Positions 23,893 through 36,686 of a DNA stretch of 64,000 nucleotides are shown piece after piece. Where the stretch lies: contig CAJJDO010000002.1 of NCBI GenBank assembly GCA_905183005.1, positions 596,656 through 660,655 of the forward strand, in the 5' to 3' direction. Position 1 is the stretch's first letter. The number at the start of each line of letters is the position of its first letter. The position numbers were made by a program, and so were the translations under genes. This DNA is from Paramecium pentaurelia. Its lineage: Eukaryota > Ciliophora > Oligohymenophorea > Peniculida > Parameciidae. Under the pieces are notes generated by a model, which was given only the letters and a program-made list of their open reading frames with translations, ran no database searches and was not told where the DNA came from.

Positions 23893-26281
23893 ATGATATC
23901 AAATAGCTAAACTAAATATCATGTTAAATTTGAAGATGGTACTATTAAAGAAATAGAATGCGAACCTACTTAAATAAAAAAAATTATAAGTAAATCATAT
24001 CATCTGCCATATGAGAATATTATATTAATTAATACACATAATAATAGATTATATTCAGCATCTAATAGTTTTATTCAATTTCAAAATAAAAGTATAGATT
24101 TGAATGTTTTGGACATTAATTAGATTTTAAAAGAAAACATTAATTCCAAAAAGAAAATTATTTAACTATAAAATAATGAAGATGATTTACAAAATGAAAT
24201 AGTTTAATTAAAGGAAACAAGTAGAGAAATTATCACTTAAATGTAGAAAAATAAAGATGATAATTAATATATTATTTAATAAAAAGATTAGAATTTTCAA
24301 TAATTTTAGAGGATGGAACAATAACATAAAGAAAAATTGACGGCTTAATTATAATTGTATGAATAAAAGATAGCATAAATTAATAGAAATAAAGAACAAT
24401 TATAATAAGAGAATGAGAATCTATAGAGAAAACTATAAGAGTAAATATAGATTGCATAAAAATAAGAAAGGAACTTTATAAATGAGAAGTTTATTTTATA
24501 ATAAAAAGGGGATAATCAATTAAATTTCAATCACTAAATTTATGAGTCTTAGATACTTGCACTTTAAGTAGATATAACAAATATGAAACAATAAATAAAT
24601 AAATAAAATAATTTGATATAACAATTAAAAGATGAAATTGAAGATATAAAAGCATTTTATAAACAATAAATTTAGGATTTAGAAACAGAATAAAAAAACT
24701 TGGAAAATCATTACAAATAAAAAATATACAAACTGGAAAAAGGAATAAATGAAATTAATTCAAGTATAAATTTCTCTGATAACAATTTAAATTTCCAAAT
24801 TAAAAATATTTGTAATGAAGCAATTCGAGAAATAGATTAATTTTAATAAGAAATGGATAATGAAGAGAAAAATCGTAATTTTTAAATTTAAATGAAATTG
24901 AAGGAAGGAAATAATGAATTATAACTAAAGATTTAAAAGTTATAATTATAAATTAAAAATATTTCATCTTAATTAAAAATAGCAGAAACTGATTTAGATT
25001 ATTAATAAAAAAAATATTAAGAAGAAATTGATATACTGAATGTTTAATTAAATAAAGCAAAAAAGGATTTAGATGATAAATAGGATGAAGTCAATTAATA
25101 TGTATTAACTAATAATCAATTATAATCTGAAAAATAAGAATTAGATTAGTATAATTAAGAATATGAACATCGCATACAATAATTAGAATAGGCCAAAACT
25201 AAATTGGAAAATAATATAAATGAATTAGAAGAAAAATATAGATTTAAACACAATTAACATTTATTATCAGAATAAACAATAATTACAAAAAATGGTGAGA
25301 TTAATATGTTGGAATCTGTTATTGAAAAATAAAAATAATAAATAAATAAAATGAATTAAAAAATTGGTAGACTTACAGAGATATTAAAATAGATTAGTAA
25401 TAAAAATTTAGGAAAAGGATTGGAGAAAGTTATATCTCCAGTAGGATAACTATTAAATTCAAGATATGGAGTTCAAAAATTTAAGGATAATCCAAATTGT
25501 TAGAGTGATGAAACTGATTATTTGGTTTATAGAATCAAACCATCAAACAACTTTATATAGTCGATAAGAAAAGGATAATTTATAAATTTGTAATAGTTAT
25601 TAGATGTAGACCCCATAGGTGAGATCAAATCATCAAGAAGTATACAACCAAATGAAGAAGGAGATTTAATGAAGGTTTATATTATAAAAGTAGAAGATAC
25701 ATAAATTAAAGAACTAAGAAATCGATATTTAATAAGAAAAGATTTATAAAAAGGATAAAATTATGATAATAAAATAGATGCAGCAGCACTTAGTTTAAAT
25801 AATATACTTACATAAGTATTTATGGATCAATTTGTAAAAGATTTGTCTGAATTATCAATAAGAGTATTATAGTTTTCTATTGCTCCTTAATATGTAATCT
25901 AATAAAAAGGTAATTAATTAGTTAAATTTAGGAAAGGAATTATATTATTATTGTGAAGAGATAATTGAAAATAATATCAAATAAATAAATGGAGGAGAGT
26001 AAGATCTTGGAAGTAGTTAAGATGAATAATTTTTAAACTCTTTTTCTAAATATTCACATAAATTGAGTCAATCAGAATTAGTTATTAGCTATATAAATAC
26101 TGTATAGGAATATATGTATGATATGATTGTTACAACTGAATTTGGTTGTTTTTCTGAAATTGATTAAGGAAAAGATGAATATATAAGGGCTATAGATGCT
26201 ATGGAATCAGCATAAGCAATTAATTTTGGAGAGTTCTATAATTAAAAATTGGAATTGAAAGCTTTAGAATTTATTTAATGA
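23893..26281 (+). CDS. Long coiled-coil protein with small globular N-terminus
   Basis: Exons are 23893-25893 and 25922-26281, giving 786 aa. Residues 1-75 look like a compact beta-rich fold (HVKFEDGTIKEIE.. then ENIILINTHNNRLYS), plausibly ubiquitin- or PB1-like. Residues ~80-510 are Gln/Glu/Lys/Asn heptad repeat with almost no proline, a long coiled coil. The last ~270 residues are globular and were not recognised. Many of the glutamines are TAA/TAG codons. It resembles in plan the gene on the opposite strand at 28163-31121; the two converge on the genes between them. Confidence 0.88.
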
Positions 26282-26343
26282 TTAGAAAGATTTTTACATA
26301 AAATAATTCCAATATCGTTTTTATTATTTATTATAATTTAAAA

Positions 26344-26639
26344 ATGAAGGTTTGTGTTTTCATTTTGATTATTGGATTAGTTCTTTGTAACTAACTTAAT
26401 GGATAGAATAATCTTAGACAAGATTATTAGTTTGCACCATGGAGTTTGGATTGTACAAATAGATGTTAAAGTGCTGGAGGAGTTGTTTGTGGTTATGAAA
26501 CATAAGTTTGTTGCAAATCAGTATAAAGATAAAAGTATTCTGATAGGGTAGATGTTAAAAAGGTTGGAAATCTGAATCATGTGGTACATGGGATAGAATT
26601 CATGTTTTAAATTGTGTTCCAGGACCTAGTAGCAAATGA
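26344..26639 (+). CDS. Small secreted cysteine-rich protein
   Basis: Exons are 26344-26520 and 26547-26639, giving 89 aa. The signal peptide is MKVCVFILIIGLVLC. The mature part of about 70 residues has eight cysteines in the order C..C..C..CC..C..C..C, including LDCTNRC, QVCCKSGRC and LNCVPG. Eight cysteines in so short a chain suggest a disulfide-locked extracellular or granule peptide. No family was recognised and no activity is claimed. Without the 26-nt intron the last cysteines are lost, which supports the splice. Confidence 0.83.
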
Positions 26640-26682
26640 TATATAAAATAATTATTAATATCAACTATTGTATATTTATATT

Positions 26683-28081
26683 TCAAAGTTTTGCTAATTA
26701 TAACAAACTTGTTAATGATAAATCATCCTTAAATTCTACATCAGTTTTGTATAAGGAAATAATTATTTAACAAACAAGTTACACATTCTTTATTTAAACT
26801 TAATCTATAGTGTCTAAGATCAATTATTCTAAATATTTCACTAATCTTTAAGATAATTTATATTTTAATGCTCTTTCACTTTTGAATGTGTGAAACTTTC
26901 TTTTTTAAAGTATTCTTTTGATATACAAATAATCTATTTTCTTTTCTAAAGATGAATTTTTTGGTAAGAATTCTTTTAAATTATTGATTTTTGTTAAAGT
27001 TAAATCTAAAAAACATTTACCTAGCTTTTCAATATTTAATTTAGTTTATAGATCTTCAAATAATTCATAATTTAAGACTAATCTATTAATTGTATTGATT
27101 TATTGACGATTTTAATGGCTAAAGTAAGGTTTTATTATTTAATAATTAGTGACTTAATCCCAATCACATCTATCTTATTCATCATATTATAACATATGTC
27201 TAATTAAACCTTATAATTCCTCAGAAACTTTATTTTTAAATTAGATATTATTTTTTATTTTTTCTTATGCCTTCTGCAAATCTTCTAGAGTATTCAATTC
27301 CATTCTCCAAGGATATATTCCTTCAACTAATTAAAATAGGATTATTCCTATGCCCCATACATCATTTTTTTCTAAATCATACTTTTCGTTTCTTAGATTT
27401 TGAGGTGACATATATATTGGAGAACCTTTGTAATGTGTAATAGTTTATTTATCCATAAATCTTGCCATTCCAAAGTCTATTAATTTAGGAATATCATTTT
27501 AAAACATAATATTATCTGGTTTGATATCTCTATGGACTGCTCCTACTTTACCTTCATAACTTAATTCTTTCATATAGATTAGTGCATCTATTATTTATTA
27601 TATTATATTAATTGCTTCAACTAAAACTATTATTATTTCTTACCCTCTGAAAATATTTTGGTACTCATCAGGGAATCTTCGTAACCTAAACTCATTCTTT
27701 CAGCTAAAGATCCTCCATTACAATATTCCATAAACATATAAAAATTATTGTCACTTCTCGAACATTCATAAAATTTCACTATATTTTTATGAACCAATTA
27801 TCTTCCAAATATTAACTCTTAATGTAATTTTTCATACATCTATTTCTACAAACTTATATGATTAAAATTACATCATATGTTGGTATGGAAAACTTCTTTA
27901 CACAACATTCTATCTATTTATCTGTGTTATATCCTATATAACCTTTAAATACCTCTCCATTGTTTCCAGCATCTTCTCCCACTTTTTTATTGGGGATATA
28001 GACTAAACCTCTTTCAAGATTCAAATATACGATATTGTTGATAGCAACTGATTTAAATAATCCTTAATCTTTGTTTTACAT
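26683..28081 (-). CDS. Serine/threonine protein kinase
   Basis: Exons (minus strand) are 28081-27872, 27845-27644 and 27620-26683, giving 449 aa. The kinase domain fills about residues 25-300: a glycine-loop-like GEDAGNNGEVFKG, the lysine strand CCVKKF, a hinge FMEYCNGGSL, the catalytic loop AVHRDIKPDN, DFG in LIDFGMARF, then GSPIYMSPQNL and DVWGIGIILF. All catalytic residues are present, so it should be active. The C-terminal ~150 residues are helical, with no known domain. The GGSL hinge and early HRD recall the ULK/Nek side of the tree, but no subfamily is claimed. Confidence 0.93.
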
Positions 28082-28162
28082 TTTTATTATTATATTATTT
28101 TATAAAATCCTCTTTAAAATAAAAAATATAGAACTAAATTCTATTATAATTTATTAAATCAT

Positions 28163-31121
28163 TCAACTCCATTTTATACCAAGTCCCTTCAAGTATTCTA
28201 TTCCTTTGTTAACATTTGGTTCAGATAAAAACTTAGATTCTACTGTTCTTATTTCATTAAATCCTTAATCCAATTTATCCAAAAAGCCATCATAAGTTGA
28301 AACCAATGGATCATATAATTAATTTTTTACTCCTTACAAATGAGATATACAAAGTTATCTTTAACTCTTAATAATTGAATAATAAGTAAATGCAGATAAA
28401 AACTTACCTTGAGGACTTGTATCAAATTTCATATGTCCTCCATTATACTTTTAGAAATCAGGTTATATCTCAATTTGTTAAATGGCATAAAACTATATAA
28501 TTATATATATATATTACAAGCTTTTATGGCATTTCTTTAAGATTTCCTCCAATATAATCTATAAAATGATTAAGCTCTTTTCTAATGTTTTCAGGTTTAA
28601 ATTTATTATAAATGTCCAAAAGTTTCTTCTCTTTATGAACCTCCAAAAATGATAACATAATATTTCCATCTTTAGGTTGTTTCTTATCCAATTAATATTC
28701 TCTAGTATAATCATAAAATTCATTTGATTATTCACCACTCAAAGCTTCAATAAATTCTACATAATTTTTAATGCCTTCATTTTAAAGCACAAGTTATTAT
28801 CCTTTTATTTATTCTGATAAATATTGTTTAAAATCCTTTTTTGTTTCAATAATATATTAATCTCTAAATTAGAAGTCAAATTCATTTTTTATATTTTTTT
28901 CATTTAATTCTTGAGTGAATTTTTTCATAAAATCTTAAGCAATAACTGTAGATAAACAATTGTCAATAGCTGTTTCTCTTGTTTCTAATTCTTCATTATC
29001 TTATTTTTTGCATTATTTTATTCCAAAAATTTTGCCTTCAAGTTGCTTTTTTGAAGGGCATTTAACACATTTAAAAAGAAAATATCGATCTAAAGATTAA
29101 TCACTTGAATTAACAGGAACAAAGCATTAAATACCAGTAATATCTCCAATATTGTTAATAGTAACACATTATCTGTAATCTTAATCACTAATATTATATA
29201 GAGTTGCTTCTGCCTTGGGTTTATGTAATAGAACATGGCTCAATTTAAAATCTAATTATTAACATTTTGCTTAATTATCCTTTAAAAATGTTTCTGGGTT
29301 CACCTTATCTAACATCATGGACTCAATTGCAAATTCAATATCTTTAAAATACTCTCTTGGCACTTATTCAACCAATCTTTATATTCTAAATTAATAAGTA
29401 GGCACAATTGCTAAATTTTATATTGCAACAAGTTCTTAATCTTTCTTAAAAATTATAGTATCACAATCACTAATTTATTTTAAAAGACTTTATCTTTATT
29501 TTACTGCTTCTTCTTCAATTACTTTTTTATCATTCAGTACTTTTGTCAATTCTTCTTTCAATCTTGAAATCTCATTTTCTGAATTTTCTAATTTCTTTTG
29601 TGATTATTTATTATCTTCTTCTTATTTGTTTATTAATTCTTTAAATTCTTCCTCTTTAGCTTTTAATAATTATGAAATTTCTATATTTAATTTTTCAATT
29701 TTTTCTTATTTTTTATTCAAATCTTATTTTAATTCATCCTAAATTGTTTTCAATTATTTTTCTAAATCATTAACCTTATAAGTCAAATCACTATTTAAAT
29801 TTTGACAATTATTTAAATTTCTCTATAAATCTTTTATCTTATTTTCAAGCCCTTCTTTTTCTTCAGTTAATTTTTCATTTTATACTTATTCTTATTAAAT
29901 TTATTTTTATAATTTTTATATCTCTTCTGCTTTAACTTATCCATTTTGCTATGCTTAACCTACCTTCTCTAATTCCTCAGTCATCTATTTGTTTTTATTT
30001 ATTTAAGTTGTCAGCTTTTGAGTAGCTTGTTATATTTACAATTGTAAATCAAGAATTTCTTATGATTATGAATCTATTTTTAGTTTTTAATTTTTTAATT
30101 CTTCTTGTTATTTACTTTCTGATTCCCTTAAATCCTTCTTTAACTTAGTTATTTATGATTCTAATTTTTCTTTATCCTGTAACAATGATTATATTTCTTC
30201 CTTACTATTTGTATCCAATTAATCAAATCTATTTTTTAATCTCTTTACTTCTCTCTCGTAATCTTAAATTTGTCTTCCTAAATCTTATTATCCTTATTCA
30301 ATTTATTTTTTTTCATATTCTAATTATCCCGCATATTATTACCATTTATCTAGAGTTGTAGTTACCTATGAATATTGAGCAATGAAATTTTCTTGCAATG
30401 AAAAAAAATTCTATTTTTCTTACATTGATGATTTCATTAAATTTTAGATTTCATTTACTTACTTCATACATTAAGTTGTTAATTCTTGATTCTCTGTAGA
30501 CTTTTATTATAATTATTTTTCAAACTCTTTTTTCCATACTTCTTGCTTAGAATTTACATTCTATAAATCATATCTTGCACTTTCTAAATCTTTTTATTAA
30601 TCCTTTATTTTATTTTATGCCTCTAATAGTTTTGGTTCAATTTCTTTTATTTTTTAATTAAGTTCATTAATTTTAGTCTCATATTGATTTTTATTTTCTT
30701 ATTATATCTTTATTATTTCTTAAGCTGATTTACTTTTAATATCATTTATTTCATCTTTCAATTTAGTATTTTCTTTTTTGAATTTCTCATTATCTCCATT
30801 TAATTATTCTATTAATTACTCCTTCGTTTATAATAAAATCACTGCTTAACCCATGTTGAACAATTTATAAGTAGTATTTGATTCCAATCTATTATATTTA
30901 ATAAAAAGTTTACTTATCAAGGAATTTGCTAATGAGTTTATTTTACTTTATATCATATACGGCAATAAACTCCTCAGGGCAATTTTATGCAAATTCTAAA
31001 TTAAAAGTATAATTCTACATTTTGAAATGCTTCTATAAAAAATTTTATCATTGTTTTGAATTTTTATTTCCATAGGGTTTCCATTTAGAGACAAAAACCT
31101 TATCACTTGATCTTAAGACAT
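28163..31121 (-). CDS. Long coiled-coil protein with small globular N-terminus
   Basis: Exons (minus strand) are 31121-31019, 30995-30947, 30912-28518 and 28492-28163, giving 958 aa. Residues 1-75 form a small fold (QVIRFLSLNGNPMEIKIQ.. then EEFIAVYDINKLFIKYNRLE) that could be ubiquitin- or PB1-like. A Gln/Glu/Lys coiled coil runs to about residue 520. A globular C-terminal third follows, with two Cys pairs (FKCVKCPSKKQ) and a helical end. The second intron is 34 nt, the longest in the window. The first two exons (103 and 49 nt) are easily missed; without them the protein would start at 30854 and lose the N-terminal fold. Confidence 0.88.
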
Positions 31122-31408
31122 TATTTTAATTATTTATTTATTTTTGTTCAATAAATATAAATATTATTATCCAAATTCTATTATCGAAATAATTTGATTA
31201 GGAATATTTAATGATTTTTATATATTTCTATACATTTTTGCTTAATTTTTTGGATTCAATAATGAAATATATTTTTTTTTAAAAGTCAAGAATAAGATTG
31301 ATTTTACAGAATTTAATTATTAATAAAATATAATTCTTCTATTTTTTAGTTTATACTTTTATAAAATAATTAACAAATAATTTATATTATATTTTTTTCT
31401 TATATATA

Positions 31409-32295
31409 TCAGAATGATCTAAAATTTTTATCGATTTTAATGCAGGCATCTTCTAATAATTTCAACAATGCTTCTGTTGTAGCTTCTCTTTCTCTTCTCT
31501 CAAAGCTGATGTCTTATTGTAGTTTTCCATGAACATCCTCAATCATTCTAAATATTTTTCCTTAAGTTTCTTCTCTAACCTTCTTCTCAATAAGTAATTA
31601 ATCAGAAAATTTATTGATTTCACTATCTATTTATTCAGTTAATGATTCTGCTGCTTCCTCTCTATAGATTTTATAAAAATCAGTACCTTGATCTTCTTTC
31701 TTAATCTAATTAATTTTTGACTAATTAGACTTACTATAGAACTTCAGCAATTTTAGCTTGACTTCTATCTTCATATTAATGAGTGTTTCTAGTGATAGTT
31801 AGTGTAATTTAAGCAAATCTTTCATCAATTTATTTTTAGAGCTTAGTTTCTGCCTAACCTCTAGAATTTCTTTCTTAATCAAAAGATAAAGCAACATTAT
31901 CTGAAAGTGTTCTAAAATCTTTTTCTTTTTTATCATCAAATGCCTAATTAAATTAAAATATATACTTCTCTTTCTGATTTTTAGTTGTGTGCTTAATCTT
32001 ATAATTTTAAGACTTAATCCTTCAAGACCTTAAATCTTTGTTCATCTTTTGGCTTCTCAGAGGCTAAAACATCTTCAATTATTTTGATTCTCTCTTCTAA
32101 TACTTCCCTTTTTTCTAGTTTATCTTTGTCAATTCCATTCTGAATATGATTCCATTTATCAGATAGTAATTTGATTCTCTACCTGGCTGGAGAATCCAAA
32201 TCTTAACTGAGATAATTAATTGTAGATCTTTTAGGACTAGACAATTAGGAGGAAGAGAGTTTGGATGTTGCAAGCTTGGATGTAGATAGGAGCAT
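31409..32295 (-). CDS. SF-assemblin (striated fibre / kinetodesmal fibre protein)
   Basis: SF-assemblin polymerises into the striated rootlets attached to basal bodies; in Paramecium these are the kinetodesmal fibres. Exons (minus strand) are 32295-31966, 31943-31731 and 31705-31409, giving 279 aa, the typical length. A Ser/Thr/Pro-rich head with SP sites (SSPKRS, DLDSPARQ) of about 40 residues precedes an unbroken charged helical rod, which is the family plan. SP sites in the head are known phosphorylation targets in the family. The second intron begins GTCT; an alternative GTTC site 12 nt upstream on the minus strand was judged less likely. Confidence 0.88.
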
Positions 32296-32490
32296 AGGGA
32301 TTGATGATATTTTGTAAAAATAAATTTATTTACGATTTATTTATCATTAATAACAATAGTATATCAATCTGATTTATTCTAGGACTTAGTTTATCAAACT
32401 CTATTTAATAATCTATTCAATATTTATAAGAAATGAATAAAGAAATGGATGAAGACTTTAATCAATAAGATAAACTAATATATAATTTAT

Positions 32491-33261
32491 TCACTTGATT
32501 TTTAGAATCCAAGTACCGCTGTAAGTTAAATCATTTTCAAATCCATCATAATGCCATTATCCACTAAAAGCCTTTACTTCTTCATCGAATTCACCCTAGT
32601 AGATTAGATGTTCCCATAATCCTGATTATCTTGCTTCTTGTTATTCTTCATAATCCTTTATAAACCAAATTTTAAGTTAATTGTTAAAATCAATAATAGT
32701 AACTCCATTGCCACTCCATGTACCATATTTATCATTTCCTAAAAGAGAAATTGCAATATATTGTTCTTTTTCATTAATTTTACACATTATTTATACATCC
32801 TCTTCTTTGTGAAGTTTCCCATTTTAAGTAAAGATCAATTCATTTTTGGATTAGTTTAACATTTTAGCCACCTTCCTGAATTAATTCAACAAAACATTAC
32901 TGTTTTTAATTAAGATGGCATTATTTAAAAATTACTCCATCATAATTGTCCTTCTATTTAAGACACAGCGAAACAATCTTAAGACTTACTTACGCTTCCA
33001 AATAATAAATAAGATGAACATCAATCCTAAAACAATAAAAGTAATGCTAATTATTTGTATTATTGGTTATTCTTTCTCAATTTTACAGTCATTATAACAT
33101 CGATCATAATCATCATTATTTTTACATTAATCTTTGCAACTCTTCCCTTTTGAAGAATCATCGAAAACATTTTGAGATTTTGACATATTGACTTCACTTC
33201 CAAATACGAATGGAAGTAGTGAAAAGTAAAGAACACATTTTATATAATCAATTTAAGACAT
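32491..33261 (-). CDS. Single-pass (type I) membrane protein with small Cys ectodomain, unknown
   Basis: A frame of 256 aa. The start at 33261 was chosen over an internal ATG at 33186 because it adds a signal peptide (CVLYFSLLPFVFG). The ectodomain is only ~45 residues, with four cysteines (CKDQCKNND..CYNDC). A membrane helix follows (IISITFIVLGLMFILFIIW), then a ~160-residue cytosolic domain with many Trp and Gly (KYGTWSGNG, WEHL..GEFDEEVKAFSGQW), perhaps a small beta-repeat fold. A 36-nt stretch (32954-32989) could be a stopless intron but is kept as coding because it is longer than all other introns here. Confidence 0.78.
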
Positions 33262-33328
33262 AATTTAAATAAAGAAGGAGCAACTTACAGTAAATTCATA
33301 ACATCATCATATTGTACAATTAGAACTT

Positions 33329-35329
33329 TCATACATTCAGCTTCTTAATTAATAACTTTAACATTATCACTGCTAAAATATGAAAAGCTATAGCCACTCC
33401 AAATAATACAATAATGCTGTTCCATAATCCAAAGTCTCTTCCATAATATTCCATAGGACTAATCGTTACAAGCGAAAAGGAATCACCTTTTTAGATGATT
33501 GATTTGAATTCTACATCTTCAAGCTGAGTTCTTCCAAAAGCTTCCAAAAAATATTTGAATGGCTTAAATATTTATTAATATAAATACTGAAACATATTAG
33601 AACCAACTAATCCATTTAGGAATTGATTGTAGATTTACTAATTGTCCACCAAATAGTTAAATTGGTAACATTATAACTGGTCCTAATTGAGCAGCTCTCT
33701 TTGGATCAGGAAATAGACATCCTGTAAAACTTAATAAGTTAAACAAATTGAATACATTCCTATTCCATTTCCACTTAATGATACAGCTATTGTTATTAGT
33801 ATAAATTAGATCACTTTTGCAAATTCCCAAATGAATCCAAATGCCCAATATAGAATCAGGGCCAATATTATAGAAACTGAAATATTAGATGGAATTTCTA
33901 CTAAGATTTTTGTTATGAAATAGGGAAATATTTTATATAATTTTGTATTTTCTTCCTTCAAAAAGATATCTCTTTCAACAGGAACTAAAATAAATAATAA
34001 ATTTACATAACATCATCATTGGATGCAAAGCTGAAAAGAATGCTCCTGTTCCTCCCATAAAACATGCTCCATTCATATTCTATAAAAATTTAGTAACATC
34101 TGAATATTTAGATAATTCAGGTGATTGATTTGGCATTTCATCACCAACATTCCAATAAAGACTCCCAATAAATATAGATAAAATAAAAGCTGCTATTAAT
34201 TTTGCTCTTAAAAGAACAGGTGATCTCCAAAAATGAGTTTTTGCTCTCCAAAACAACATTTTAAATTCTTAACCAAAAGTACTCTAAGTTTTTCTTTTGA
34301 TAATTCCATTTTACTAAGTTGTGAAACTAGTCACTGCTAATTCTAAATATCTTGAATAATTCTCATAAGTAACTAATGATTATTAATTATTATATATGGG
34401 ATTTAGATTATTCATAATAGTATCCAAAGGATTTGAATATGCTAATACTTACAATCCAATCTATTCACAATATCCAATTATTTAATCAGCATTACCTTAA
34501 TAAACATTTTATCCATTATTCATAATTATCACTCTATTAAAAAGTGATGAGATATCAAAACTTGGTTAATGTATTGTGAAAAGAATAGTTCTTTAATACT
34601 TTAATGCAATTTTCTTTAAGATATTCATACAAATAAATGCTGTATATGAATCTAATCCTGATGTAGGTTCATCTAAAATAATAACTGGAGGATCACACAC
34701 TAATTCAACACCTATAGCTGTTCGTTTCTTCTCTCCTCCAGATATCCCTTTTAACATTCTATCCCCTACATAAGTATCCTAACATAAATGTAAATTAAGA
34801 TCTTTGATAAGTTCATTTACTCTAATTATCTTATCCATTTGTGAGCCTTTCAATCTCAAAGAAGCTGAAAATAATAATGTTTCTTTGACTGTAAGAGTTG
34901 CCATCAATAAATCATCTTGCATTACAAAAGCTCCAAAGTCAGTAAACTTATCATATTCTTCATTGTTTGCTAAAAATGTTCCACTAACACTAATATTATT
35001 ATTTCTTTTATATCTTTGGCTCAATAATGCAACTAAGGTTGTTTTTCCTGCTCCTGATGGACCAAGAATTGCTGTCAATTAACCTCTTAAAGCATATCCT
35101 GTAACGTTTTACAAAATATACTTTTTATTTGAGTCCTAATCAAGAAGATACTCAAAATATCCTATATGAGTTTTTTTCTTAATTTCTTAACTCTATTTTA
35201 TAGTTCTATATTTTATACCAAAGTCACAGTTACATTATTCCATTTTAAATCTATCACTTATGTATTAGAAACACTTTCAGATCTTATTGGAAGACTTATT
35301 TAGCATTCTTTTTAATTTTTAACTTTCAT
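33329..35329 (-). CDS. ABCG-type (White family) half-transporter
   Basis: An ATP-driven exporter that must dimerise; ABCG members usually move lipids, sterols or hydrophobic compounds. Exons (minus strand) are 35329-35219, 35192-34007, 33984-33756, 33729-33588 and 33562-33329, giving 633 aa, the normal half-transporter size. The nucleotide-binding domain comes first: Walker A GPSGAGKTT, Q-loop FVMQDDLL, signature ISGGEKKR, Walker B VIILDEPTSGLDS and the switch His in FTIHQPS. The membrane domain follows with about six helices and the marks IPKWISWFQYVSPFKY. Intron 33730-33755 was chosen among several because it rebuilds GIGIFTGCLFPDP, which fits the fifth helix. Confidence 0.95.
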
Positions 35330-36686
35330 ATATATTTTAAACTTAATTTAATATTACATCACAAATATATACCATTACTTTATTAATTATTTTAATCGAT
35401 CCTCTATAAGTCTAAAATAATAAATAGTACAAATCTAATACATTACATCTCTTCAAAATTTTATAATTGAAAATTACTGAAGAAACCTAATAAAATTAAG
35501 AAATATATATCTAATATCAATATATCCATTTTGTTAGACTAAATGATATATTTAATTGATAGAATATAGTAATATATTTAATATATATTTTGAAACTCAC
35601 TAATAACAAGAATCTTATACATCAATATTATTTAATTAACAAAATTTACAAAAATGATAATAAAATAAATGAATATAACTTAGATATTGTGAGACTGATT
35701 TAATTTCTTAACTAATTAGAAAACTTTTAATCATAATTAATACTTTGACTTGTATAAACTATTATTATGTAATCAAGTCAATATTATTTGATTCTAGTAT
35801 TATGATGACTGATCAATAGAAAATGAAAAATAAAGCTAAAATTTATTAACTTTGTAAGAATTTAAATTTAAACGTTTCATATCCAACTACTGAAACAAAT
35901 AATCAATTAATGACTTCTTAGAATATACCCAGATGATTTGAAAAATAAATATAAAGTACATTCCAGTTATTATTAACTTTGATATAATAATTATAAAGGG
36001 ACGGAAGGAAAGATCATAAAAATTTATTTATCTTATTACGATTTATATAAAACAAGAAGATATCTTAATAATTGAAAATTCATTTTAAAAATTATATATA
36101 TTTAGAGATAGGTTGATTATTAAAAACTTTAAAATTGTTAGAATTTAATGAAAAATATATCTTTCATATAATAGAAATATATACTCTACTCAAAAATAAT
36201 AATTATTATTTTGTGAATAAGATACCTATTAATAGAGTTTCTATTTAATTGTTAAAGTTTTTTGATAGAATATAATGTAGTAATTAGATTTACTCTCTAG
36301 TTAATATATATCATTTTCTAATTCTAAAATAATAGGGATTAATAATTATTAACAAATAAATATATATTAGGAAGTTTGGTTGATTATAGTTTTGATGAGA
36401 GATCATTAATATAAAGATTTTCATTAATTATTCTCTAAGTCTATAAGAATAATTCATATAAGAAGTGATGAATGTATAGTTTTATTTAAATGCTTATAAA
36501 GATGGATTATAAAATTAATAAGAGATATGGATAATTTAGAATTTAATTGGATGGATTGATATCTTTGAAATGAGATTTGATATGTAAACTAATGTTAATG
36601 TTCATATTATTAGATTTAGATTGATATTTATTGTAATAATATAAAACTAATAAAAACGGATTCTTATAATATATTTAATATTGATA
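35330..36686 (+). other. Long intergenic region upstream of TMP-1
   Basis: 1.36 kb between divergent starts, the longest gene-free stretch here, extremely A/T-rich. One short frame, 35802-35936 (44 codons, ATG to TGA), might be a micro-gene or gene remnant; nothing supports it beyond being open. No RNA gene was seen. The last 35 nt hold the AAAAACGGA box. Confidence 0.45.
36652..36660 (+). promoter_or_regulatory. AAAAACGGA box upstream of TMP-1
   Basis: A GC-containing 9-mer in otherwise A/T sequence, 26 nt before the TMP-1 ATG. The same 9-mer (plus-strand reading) is found before two other TMP genes. A role in coordinated TMP expression is inferred, not shown. Confidence 0.4.

Noticed and set aside
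28367..28407. A 41-nt GT..AG stretch that could be an intron in the gene 28163-31121
   Set aside because: The frame is open and protein-like across it, and it is longer than every supported intron in the window.
32954..32989. A 36-nt stopless GT..AG stretch in the gene 32491-33261
   Set aside because: Length is outside the 20-34 nt range seen elsewhere; kept as coding, noted in that entry.
34804..35082. A 92-codon plus-strand ORF
   Set aside because: It lies exactly opposite the ABCG nucleotide-binding domain and has no features of its own.
35802..35936. A 44-codon ORF upstream of TMP-1 as a gene
   Set aside because: Too short, no homology, no splice support; noted only within the intergenic entry.
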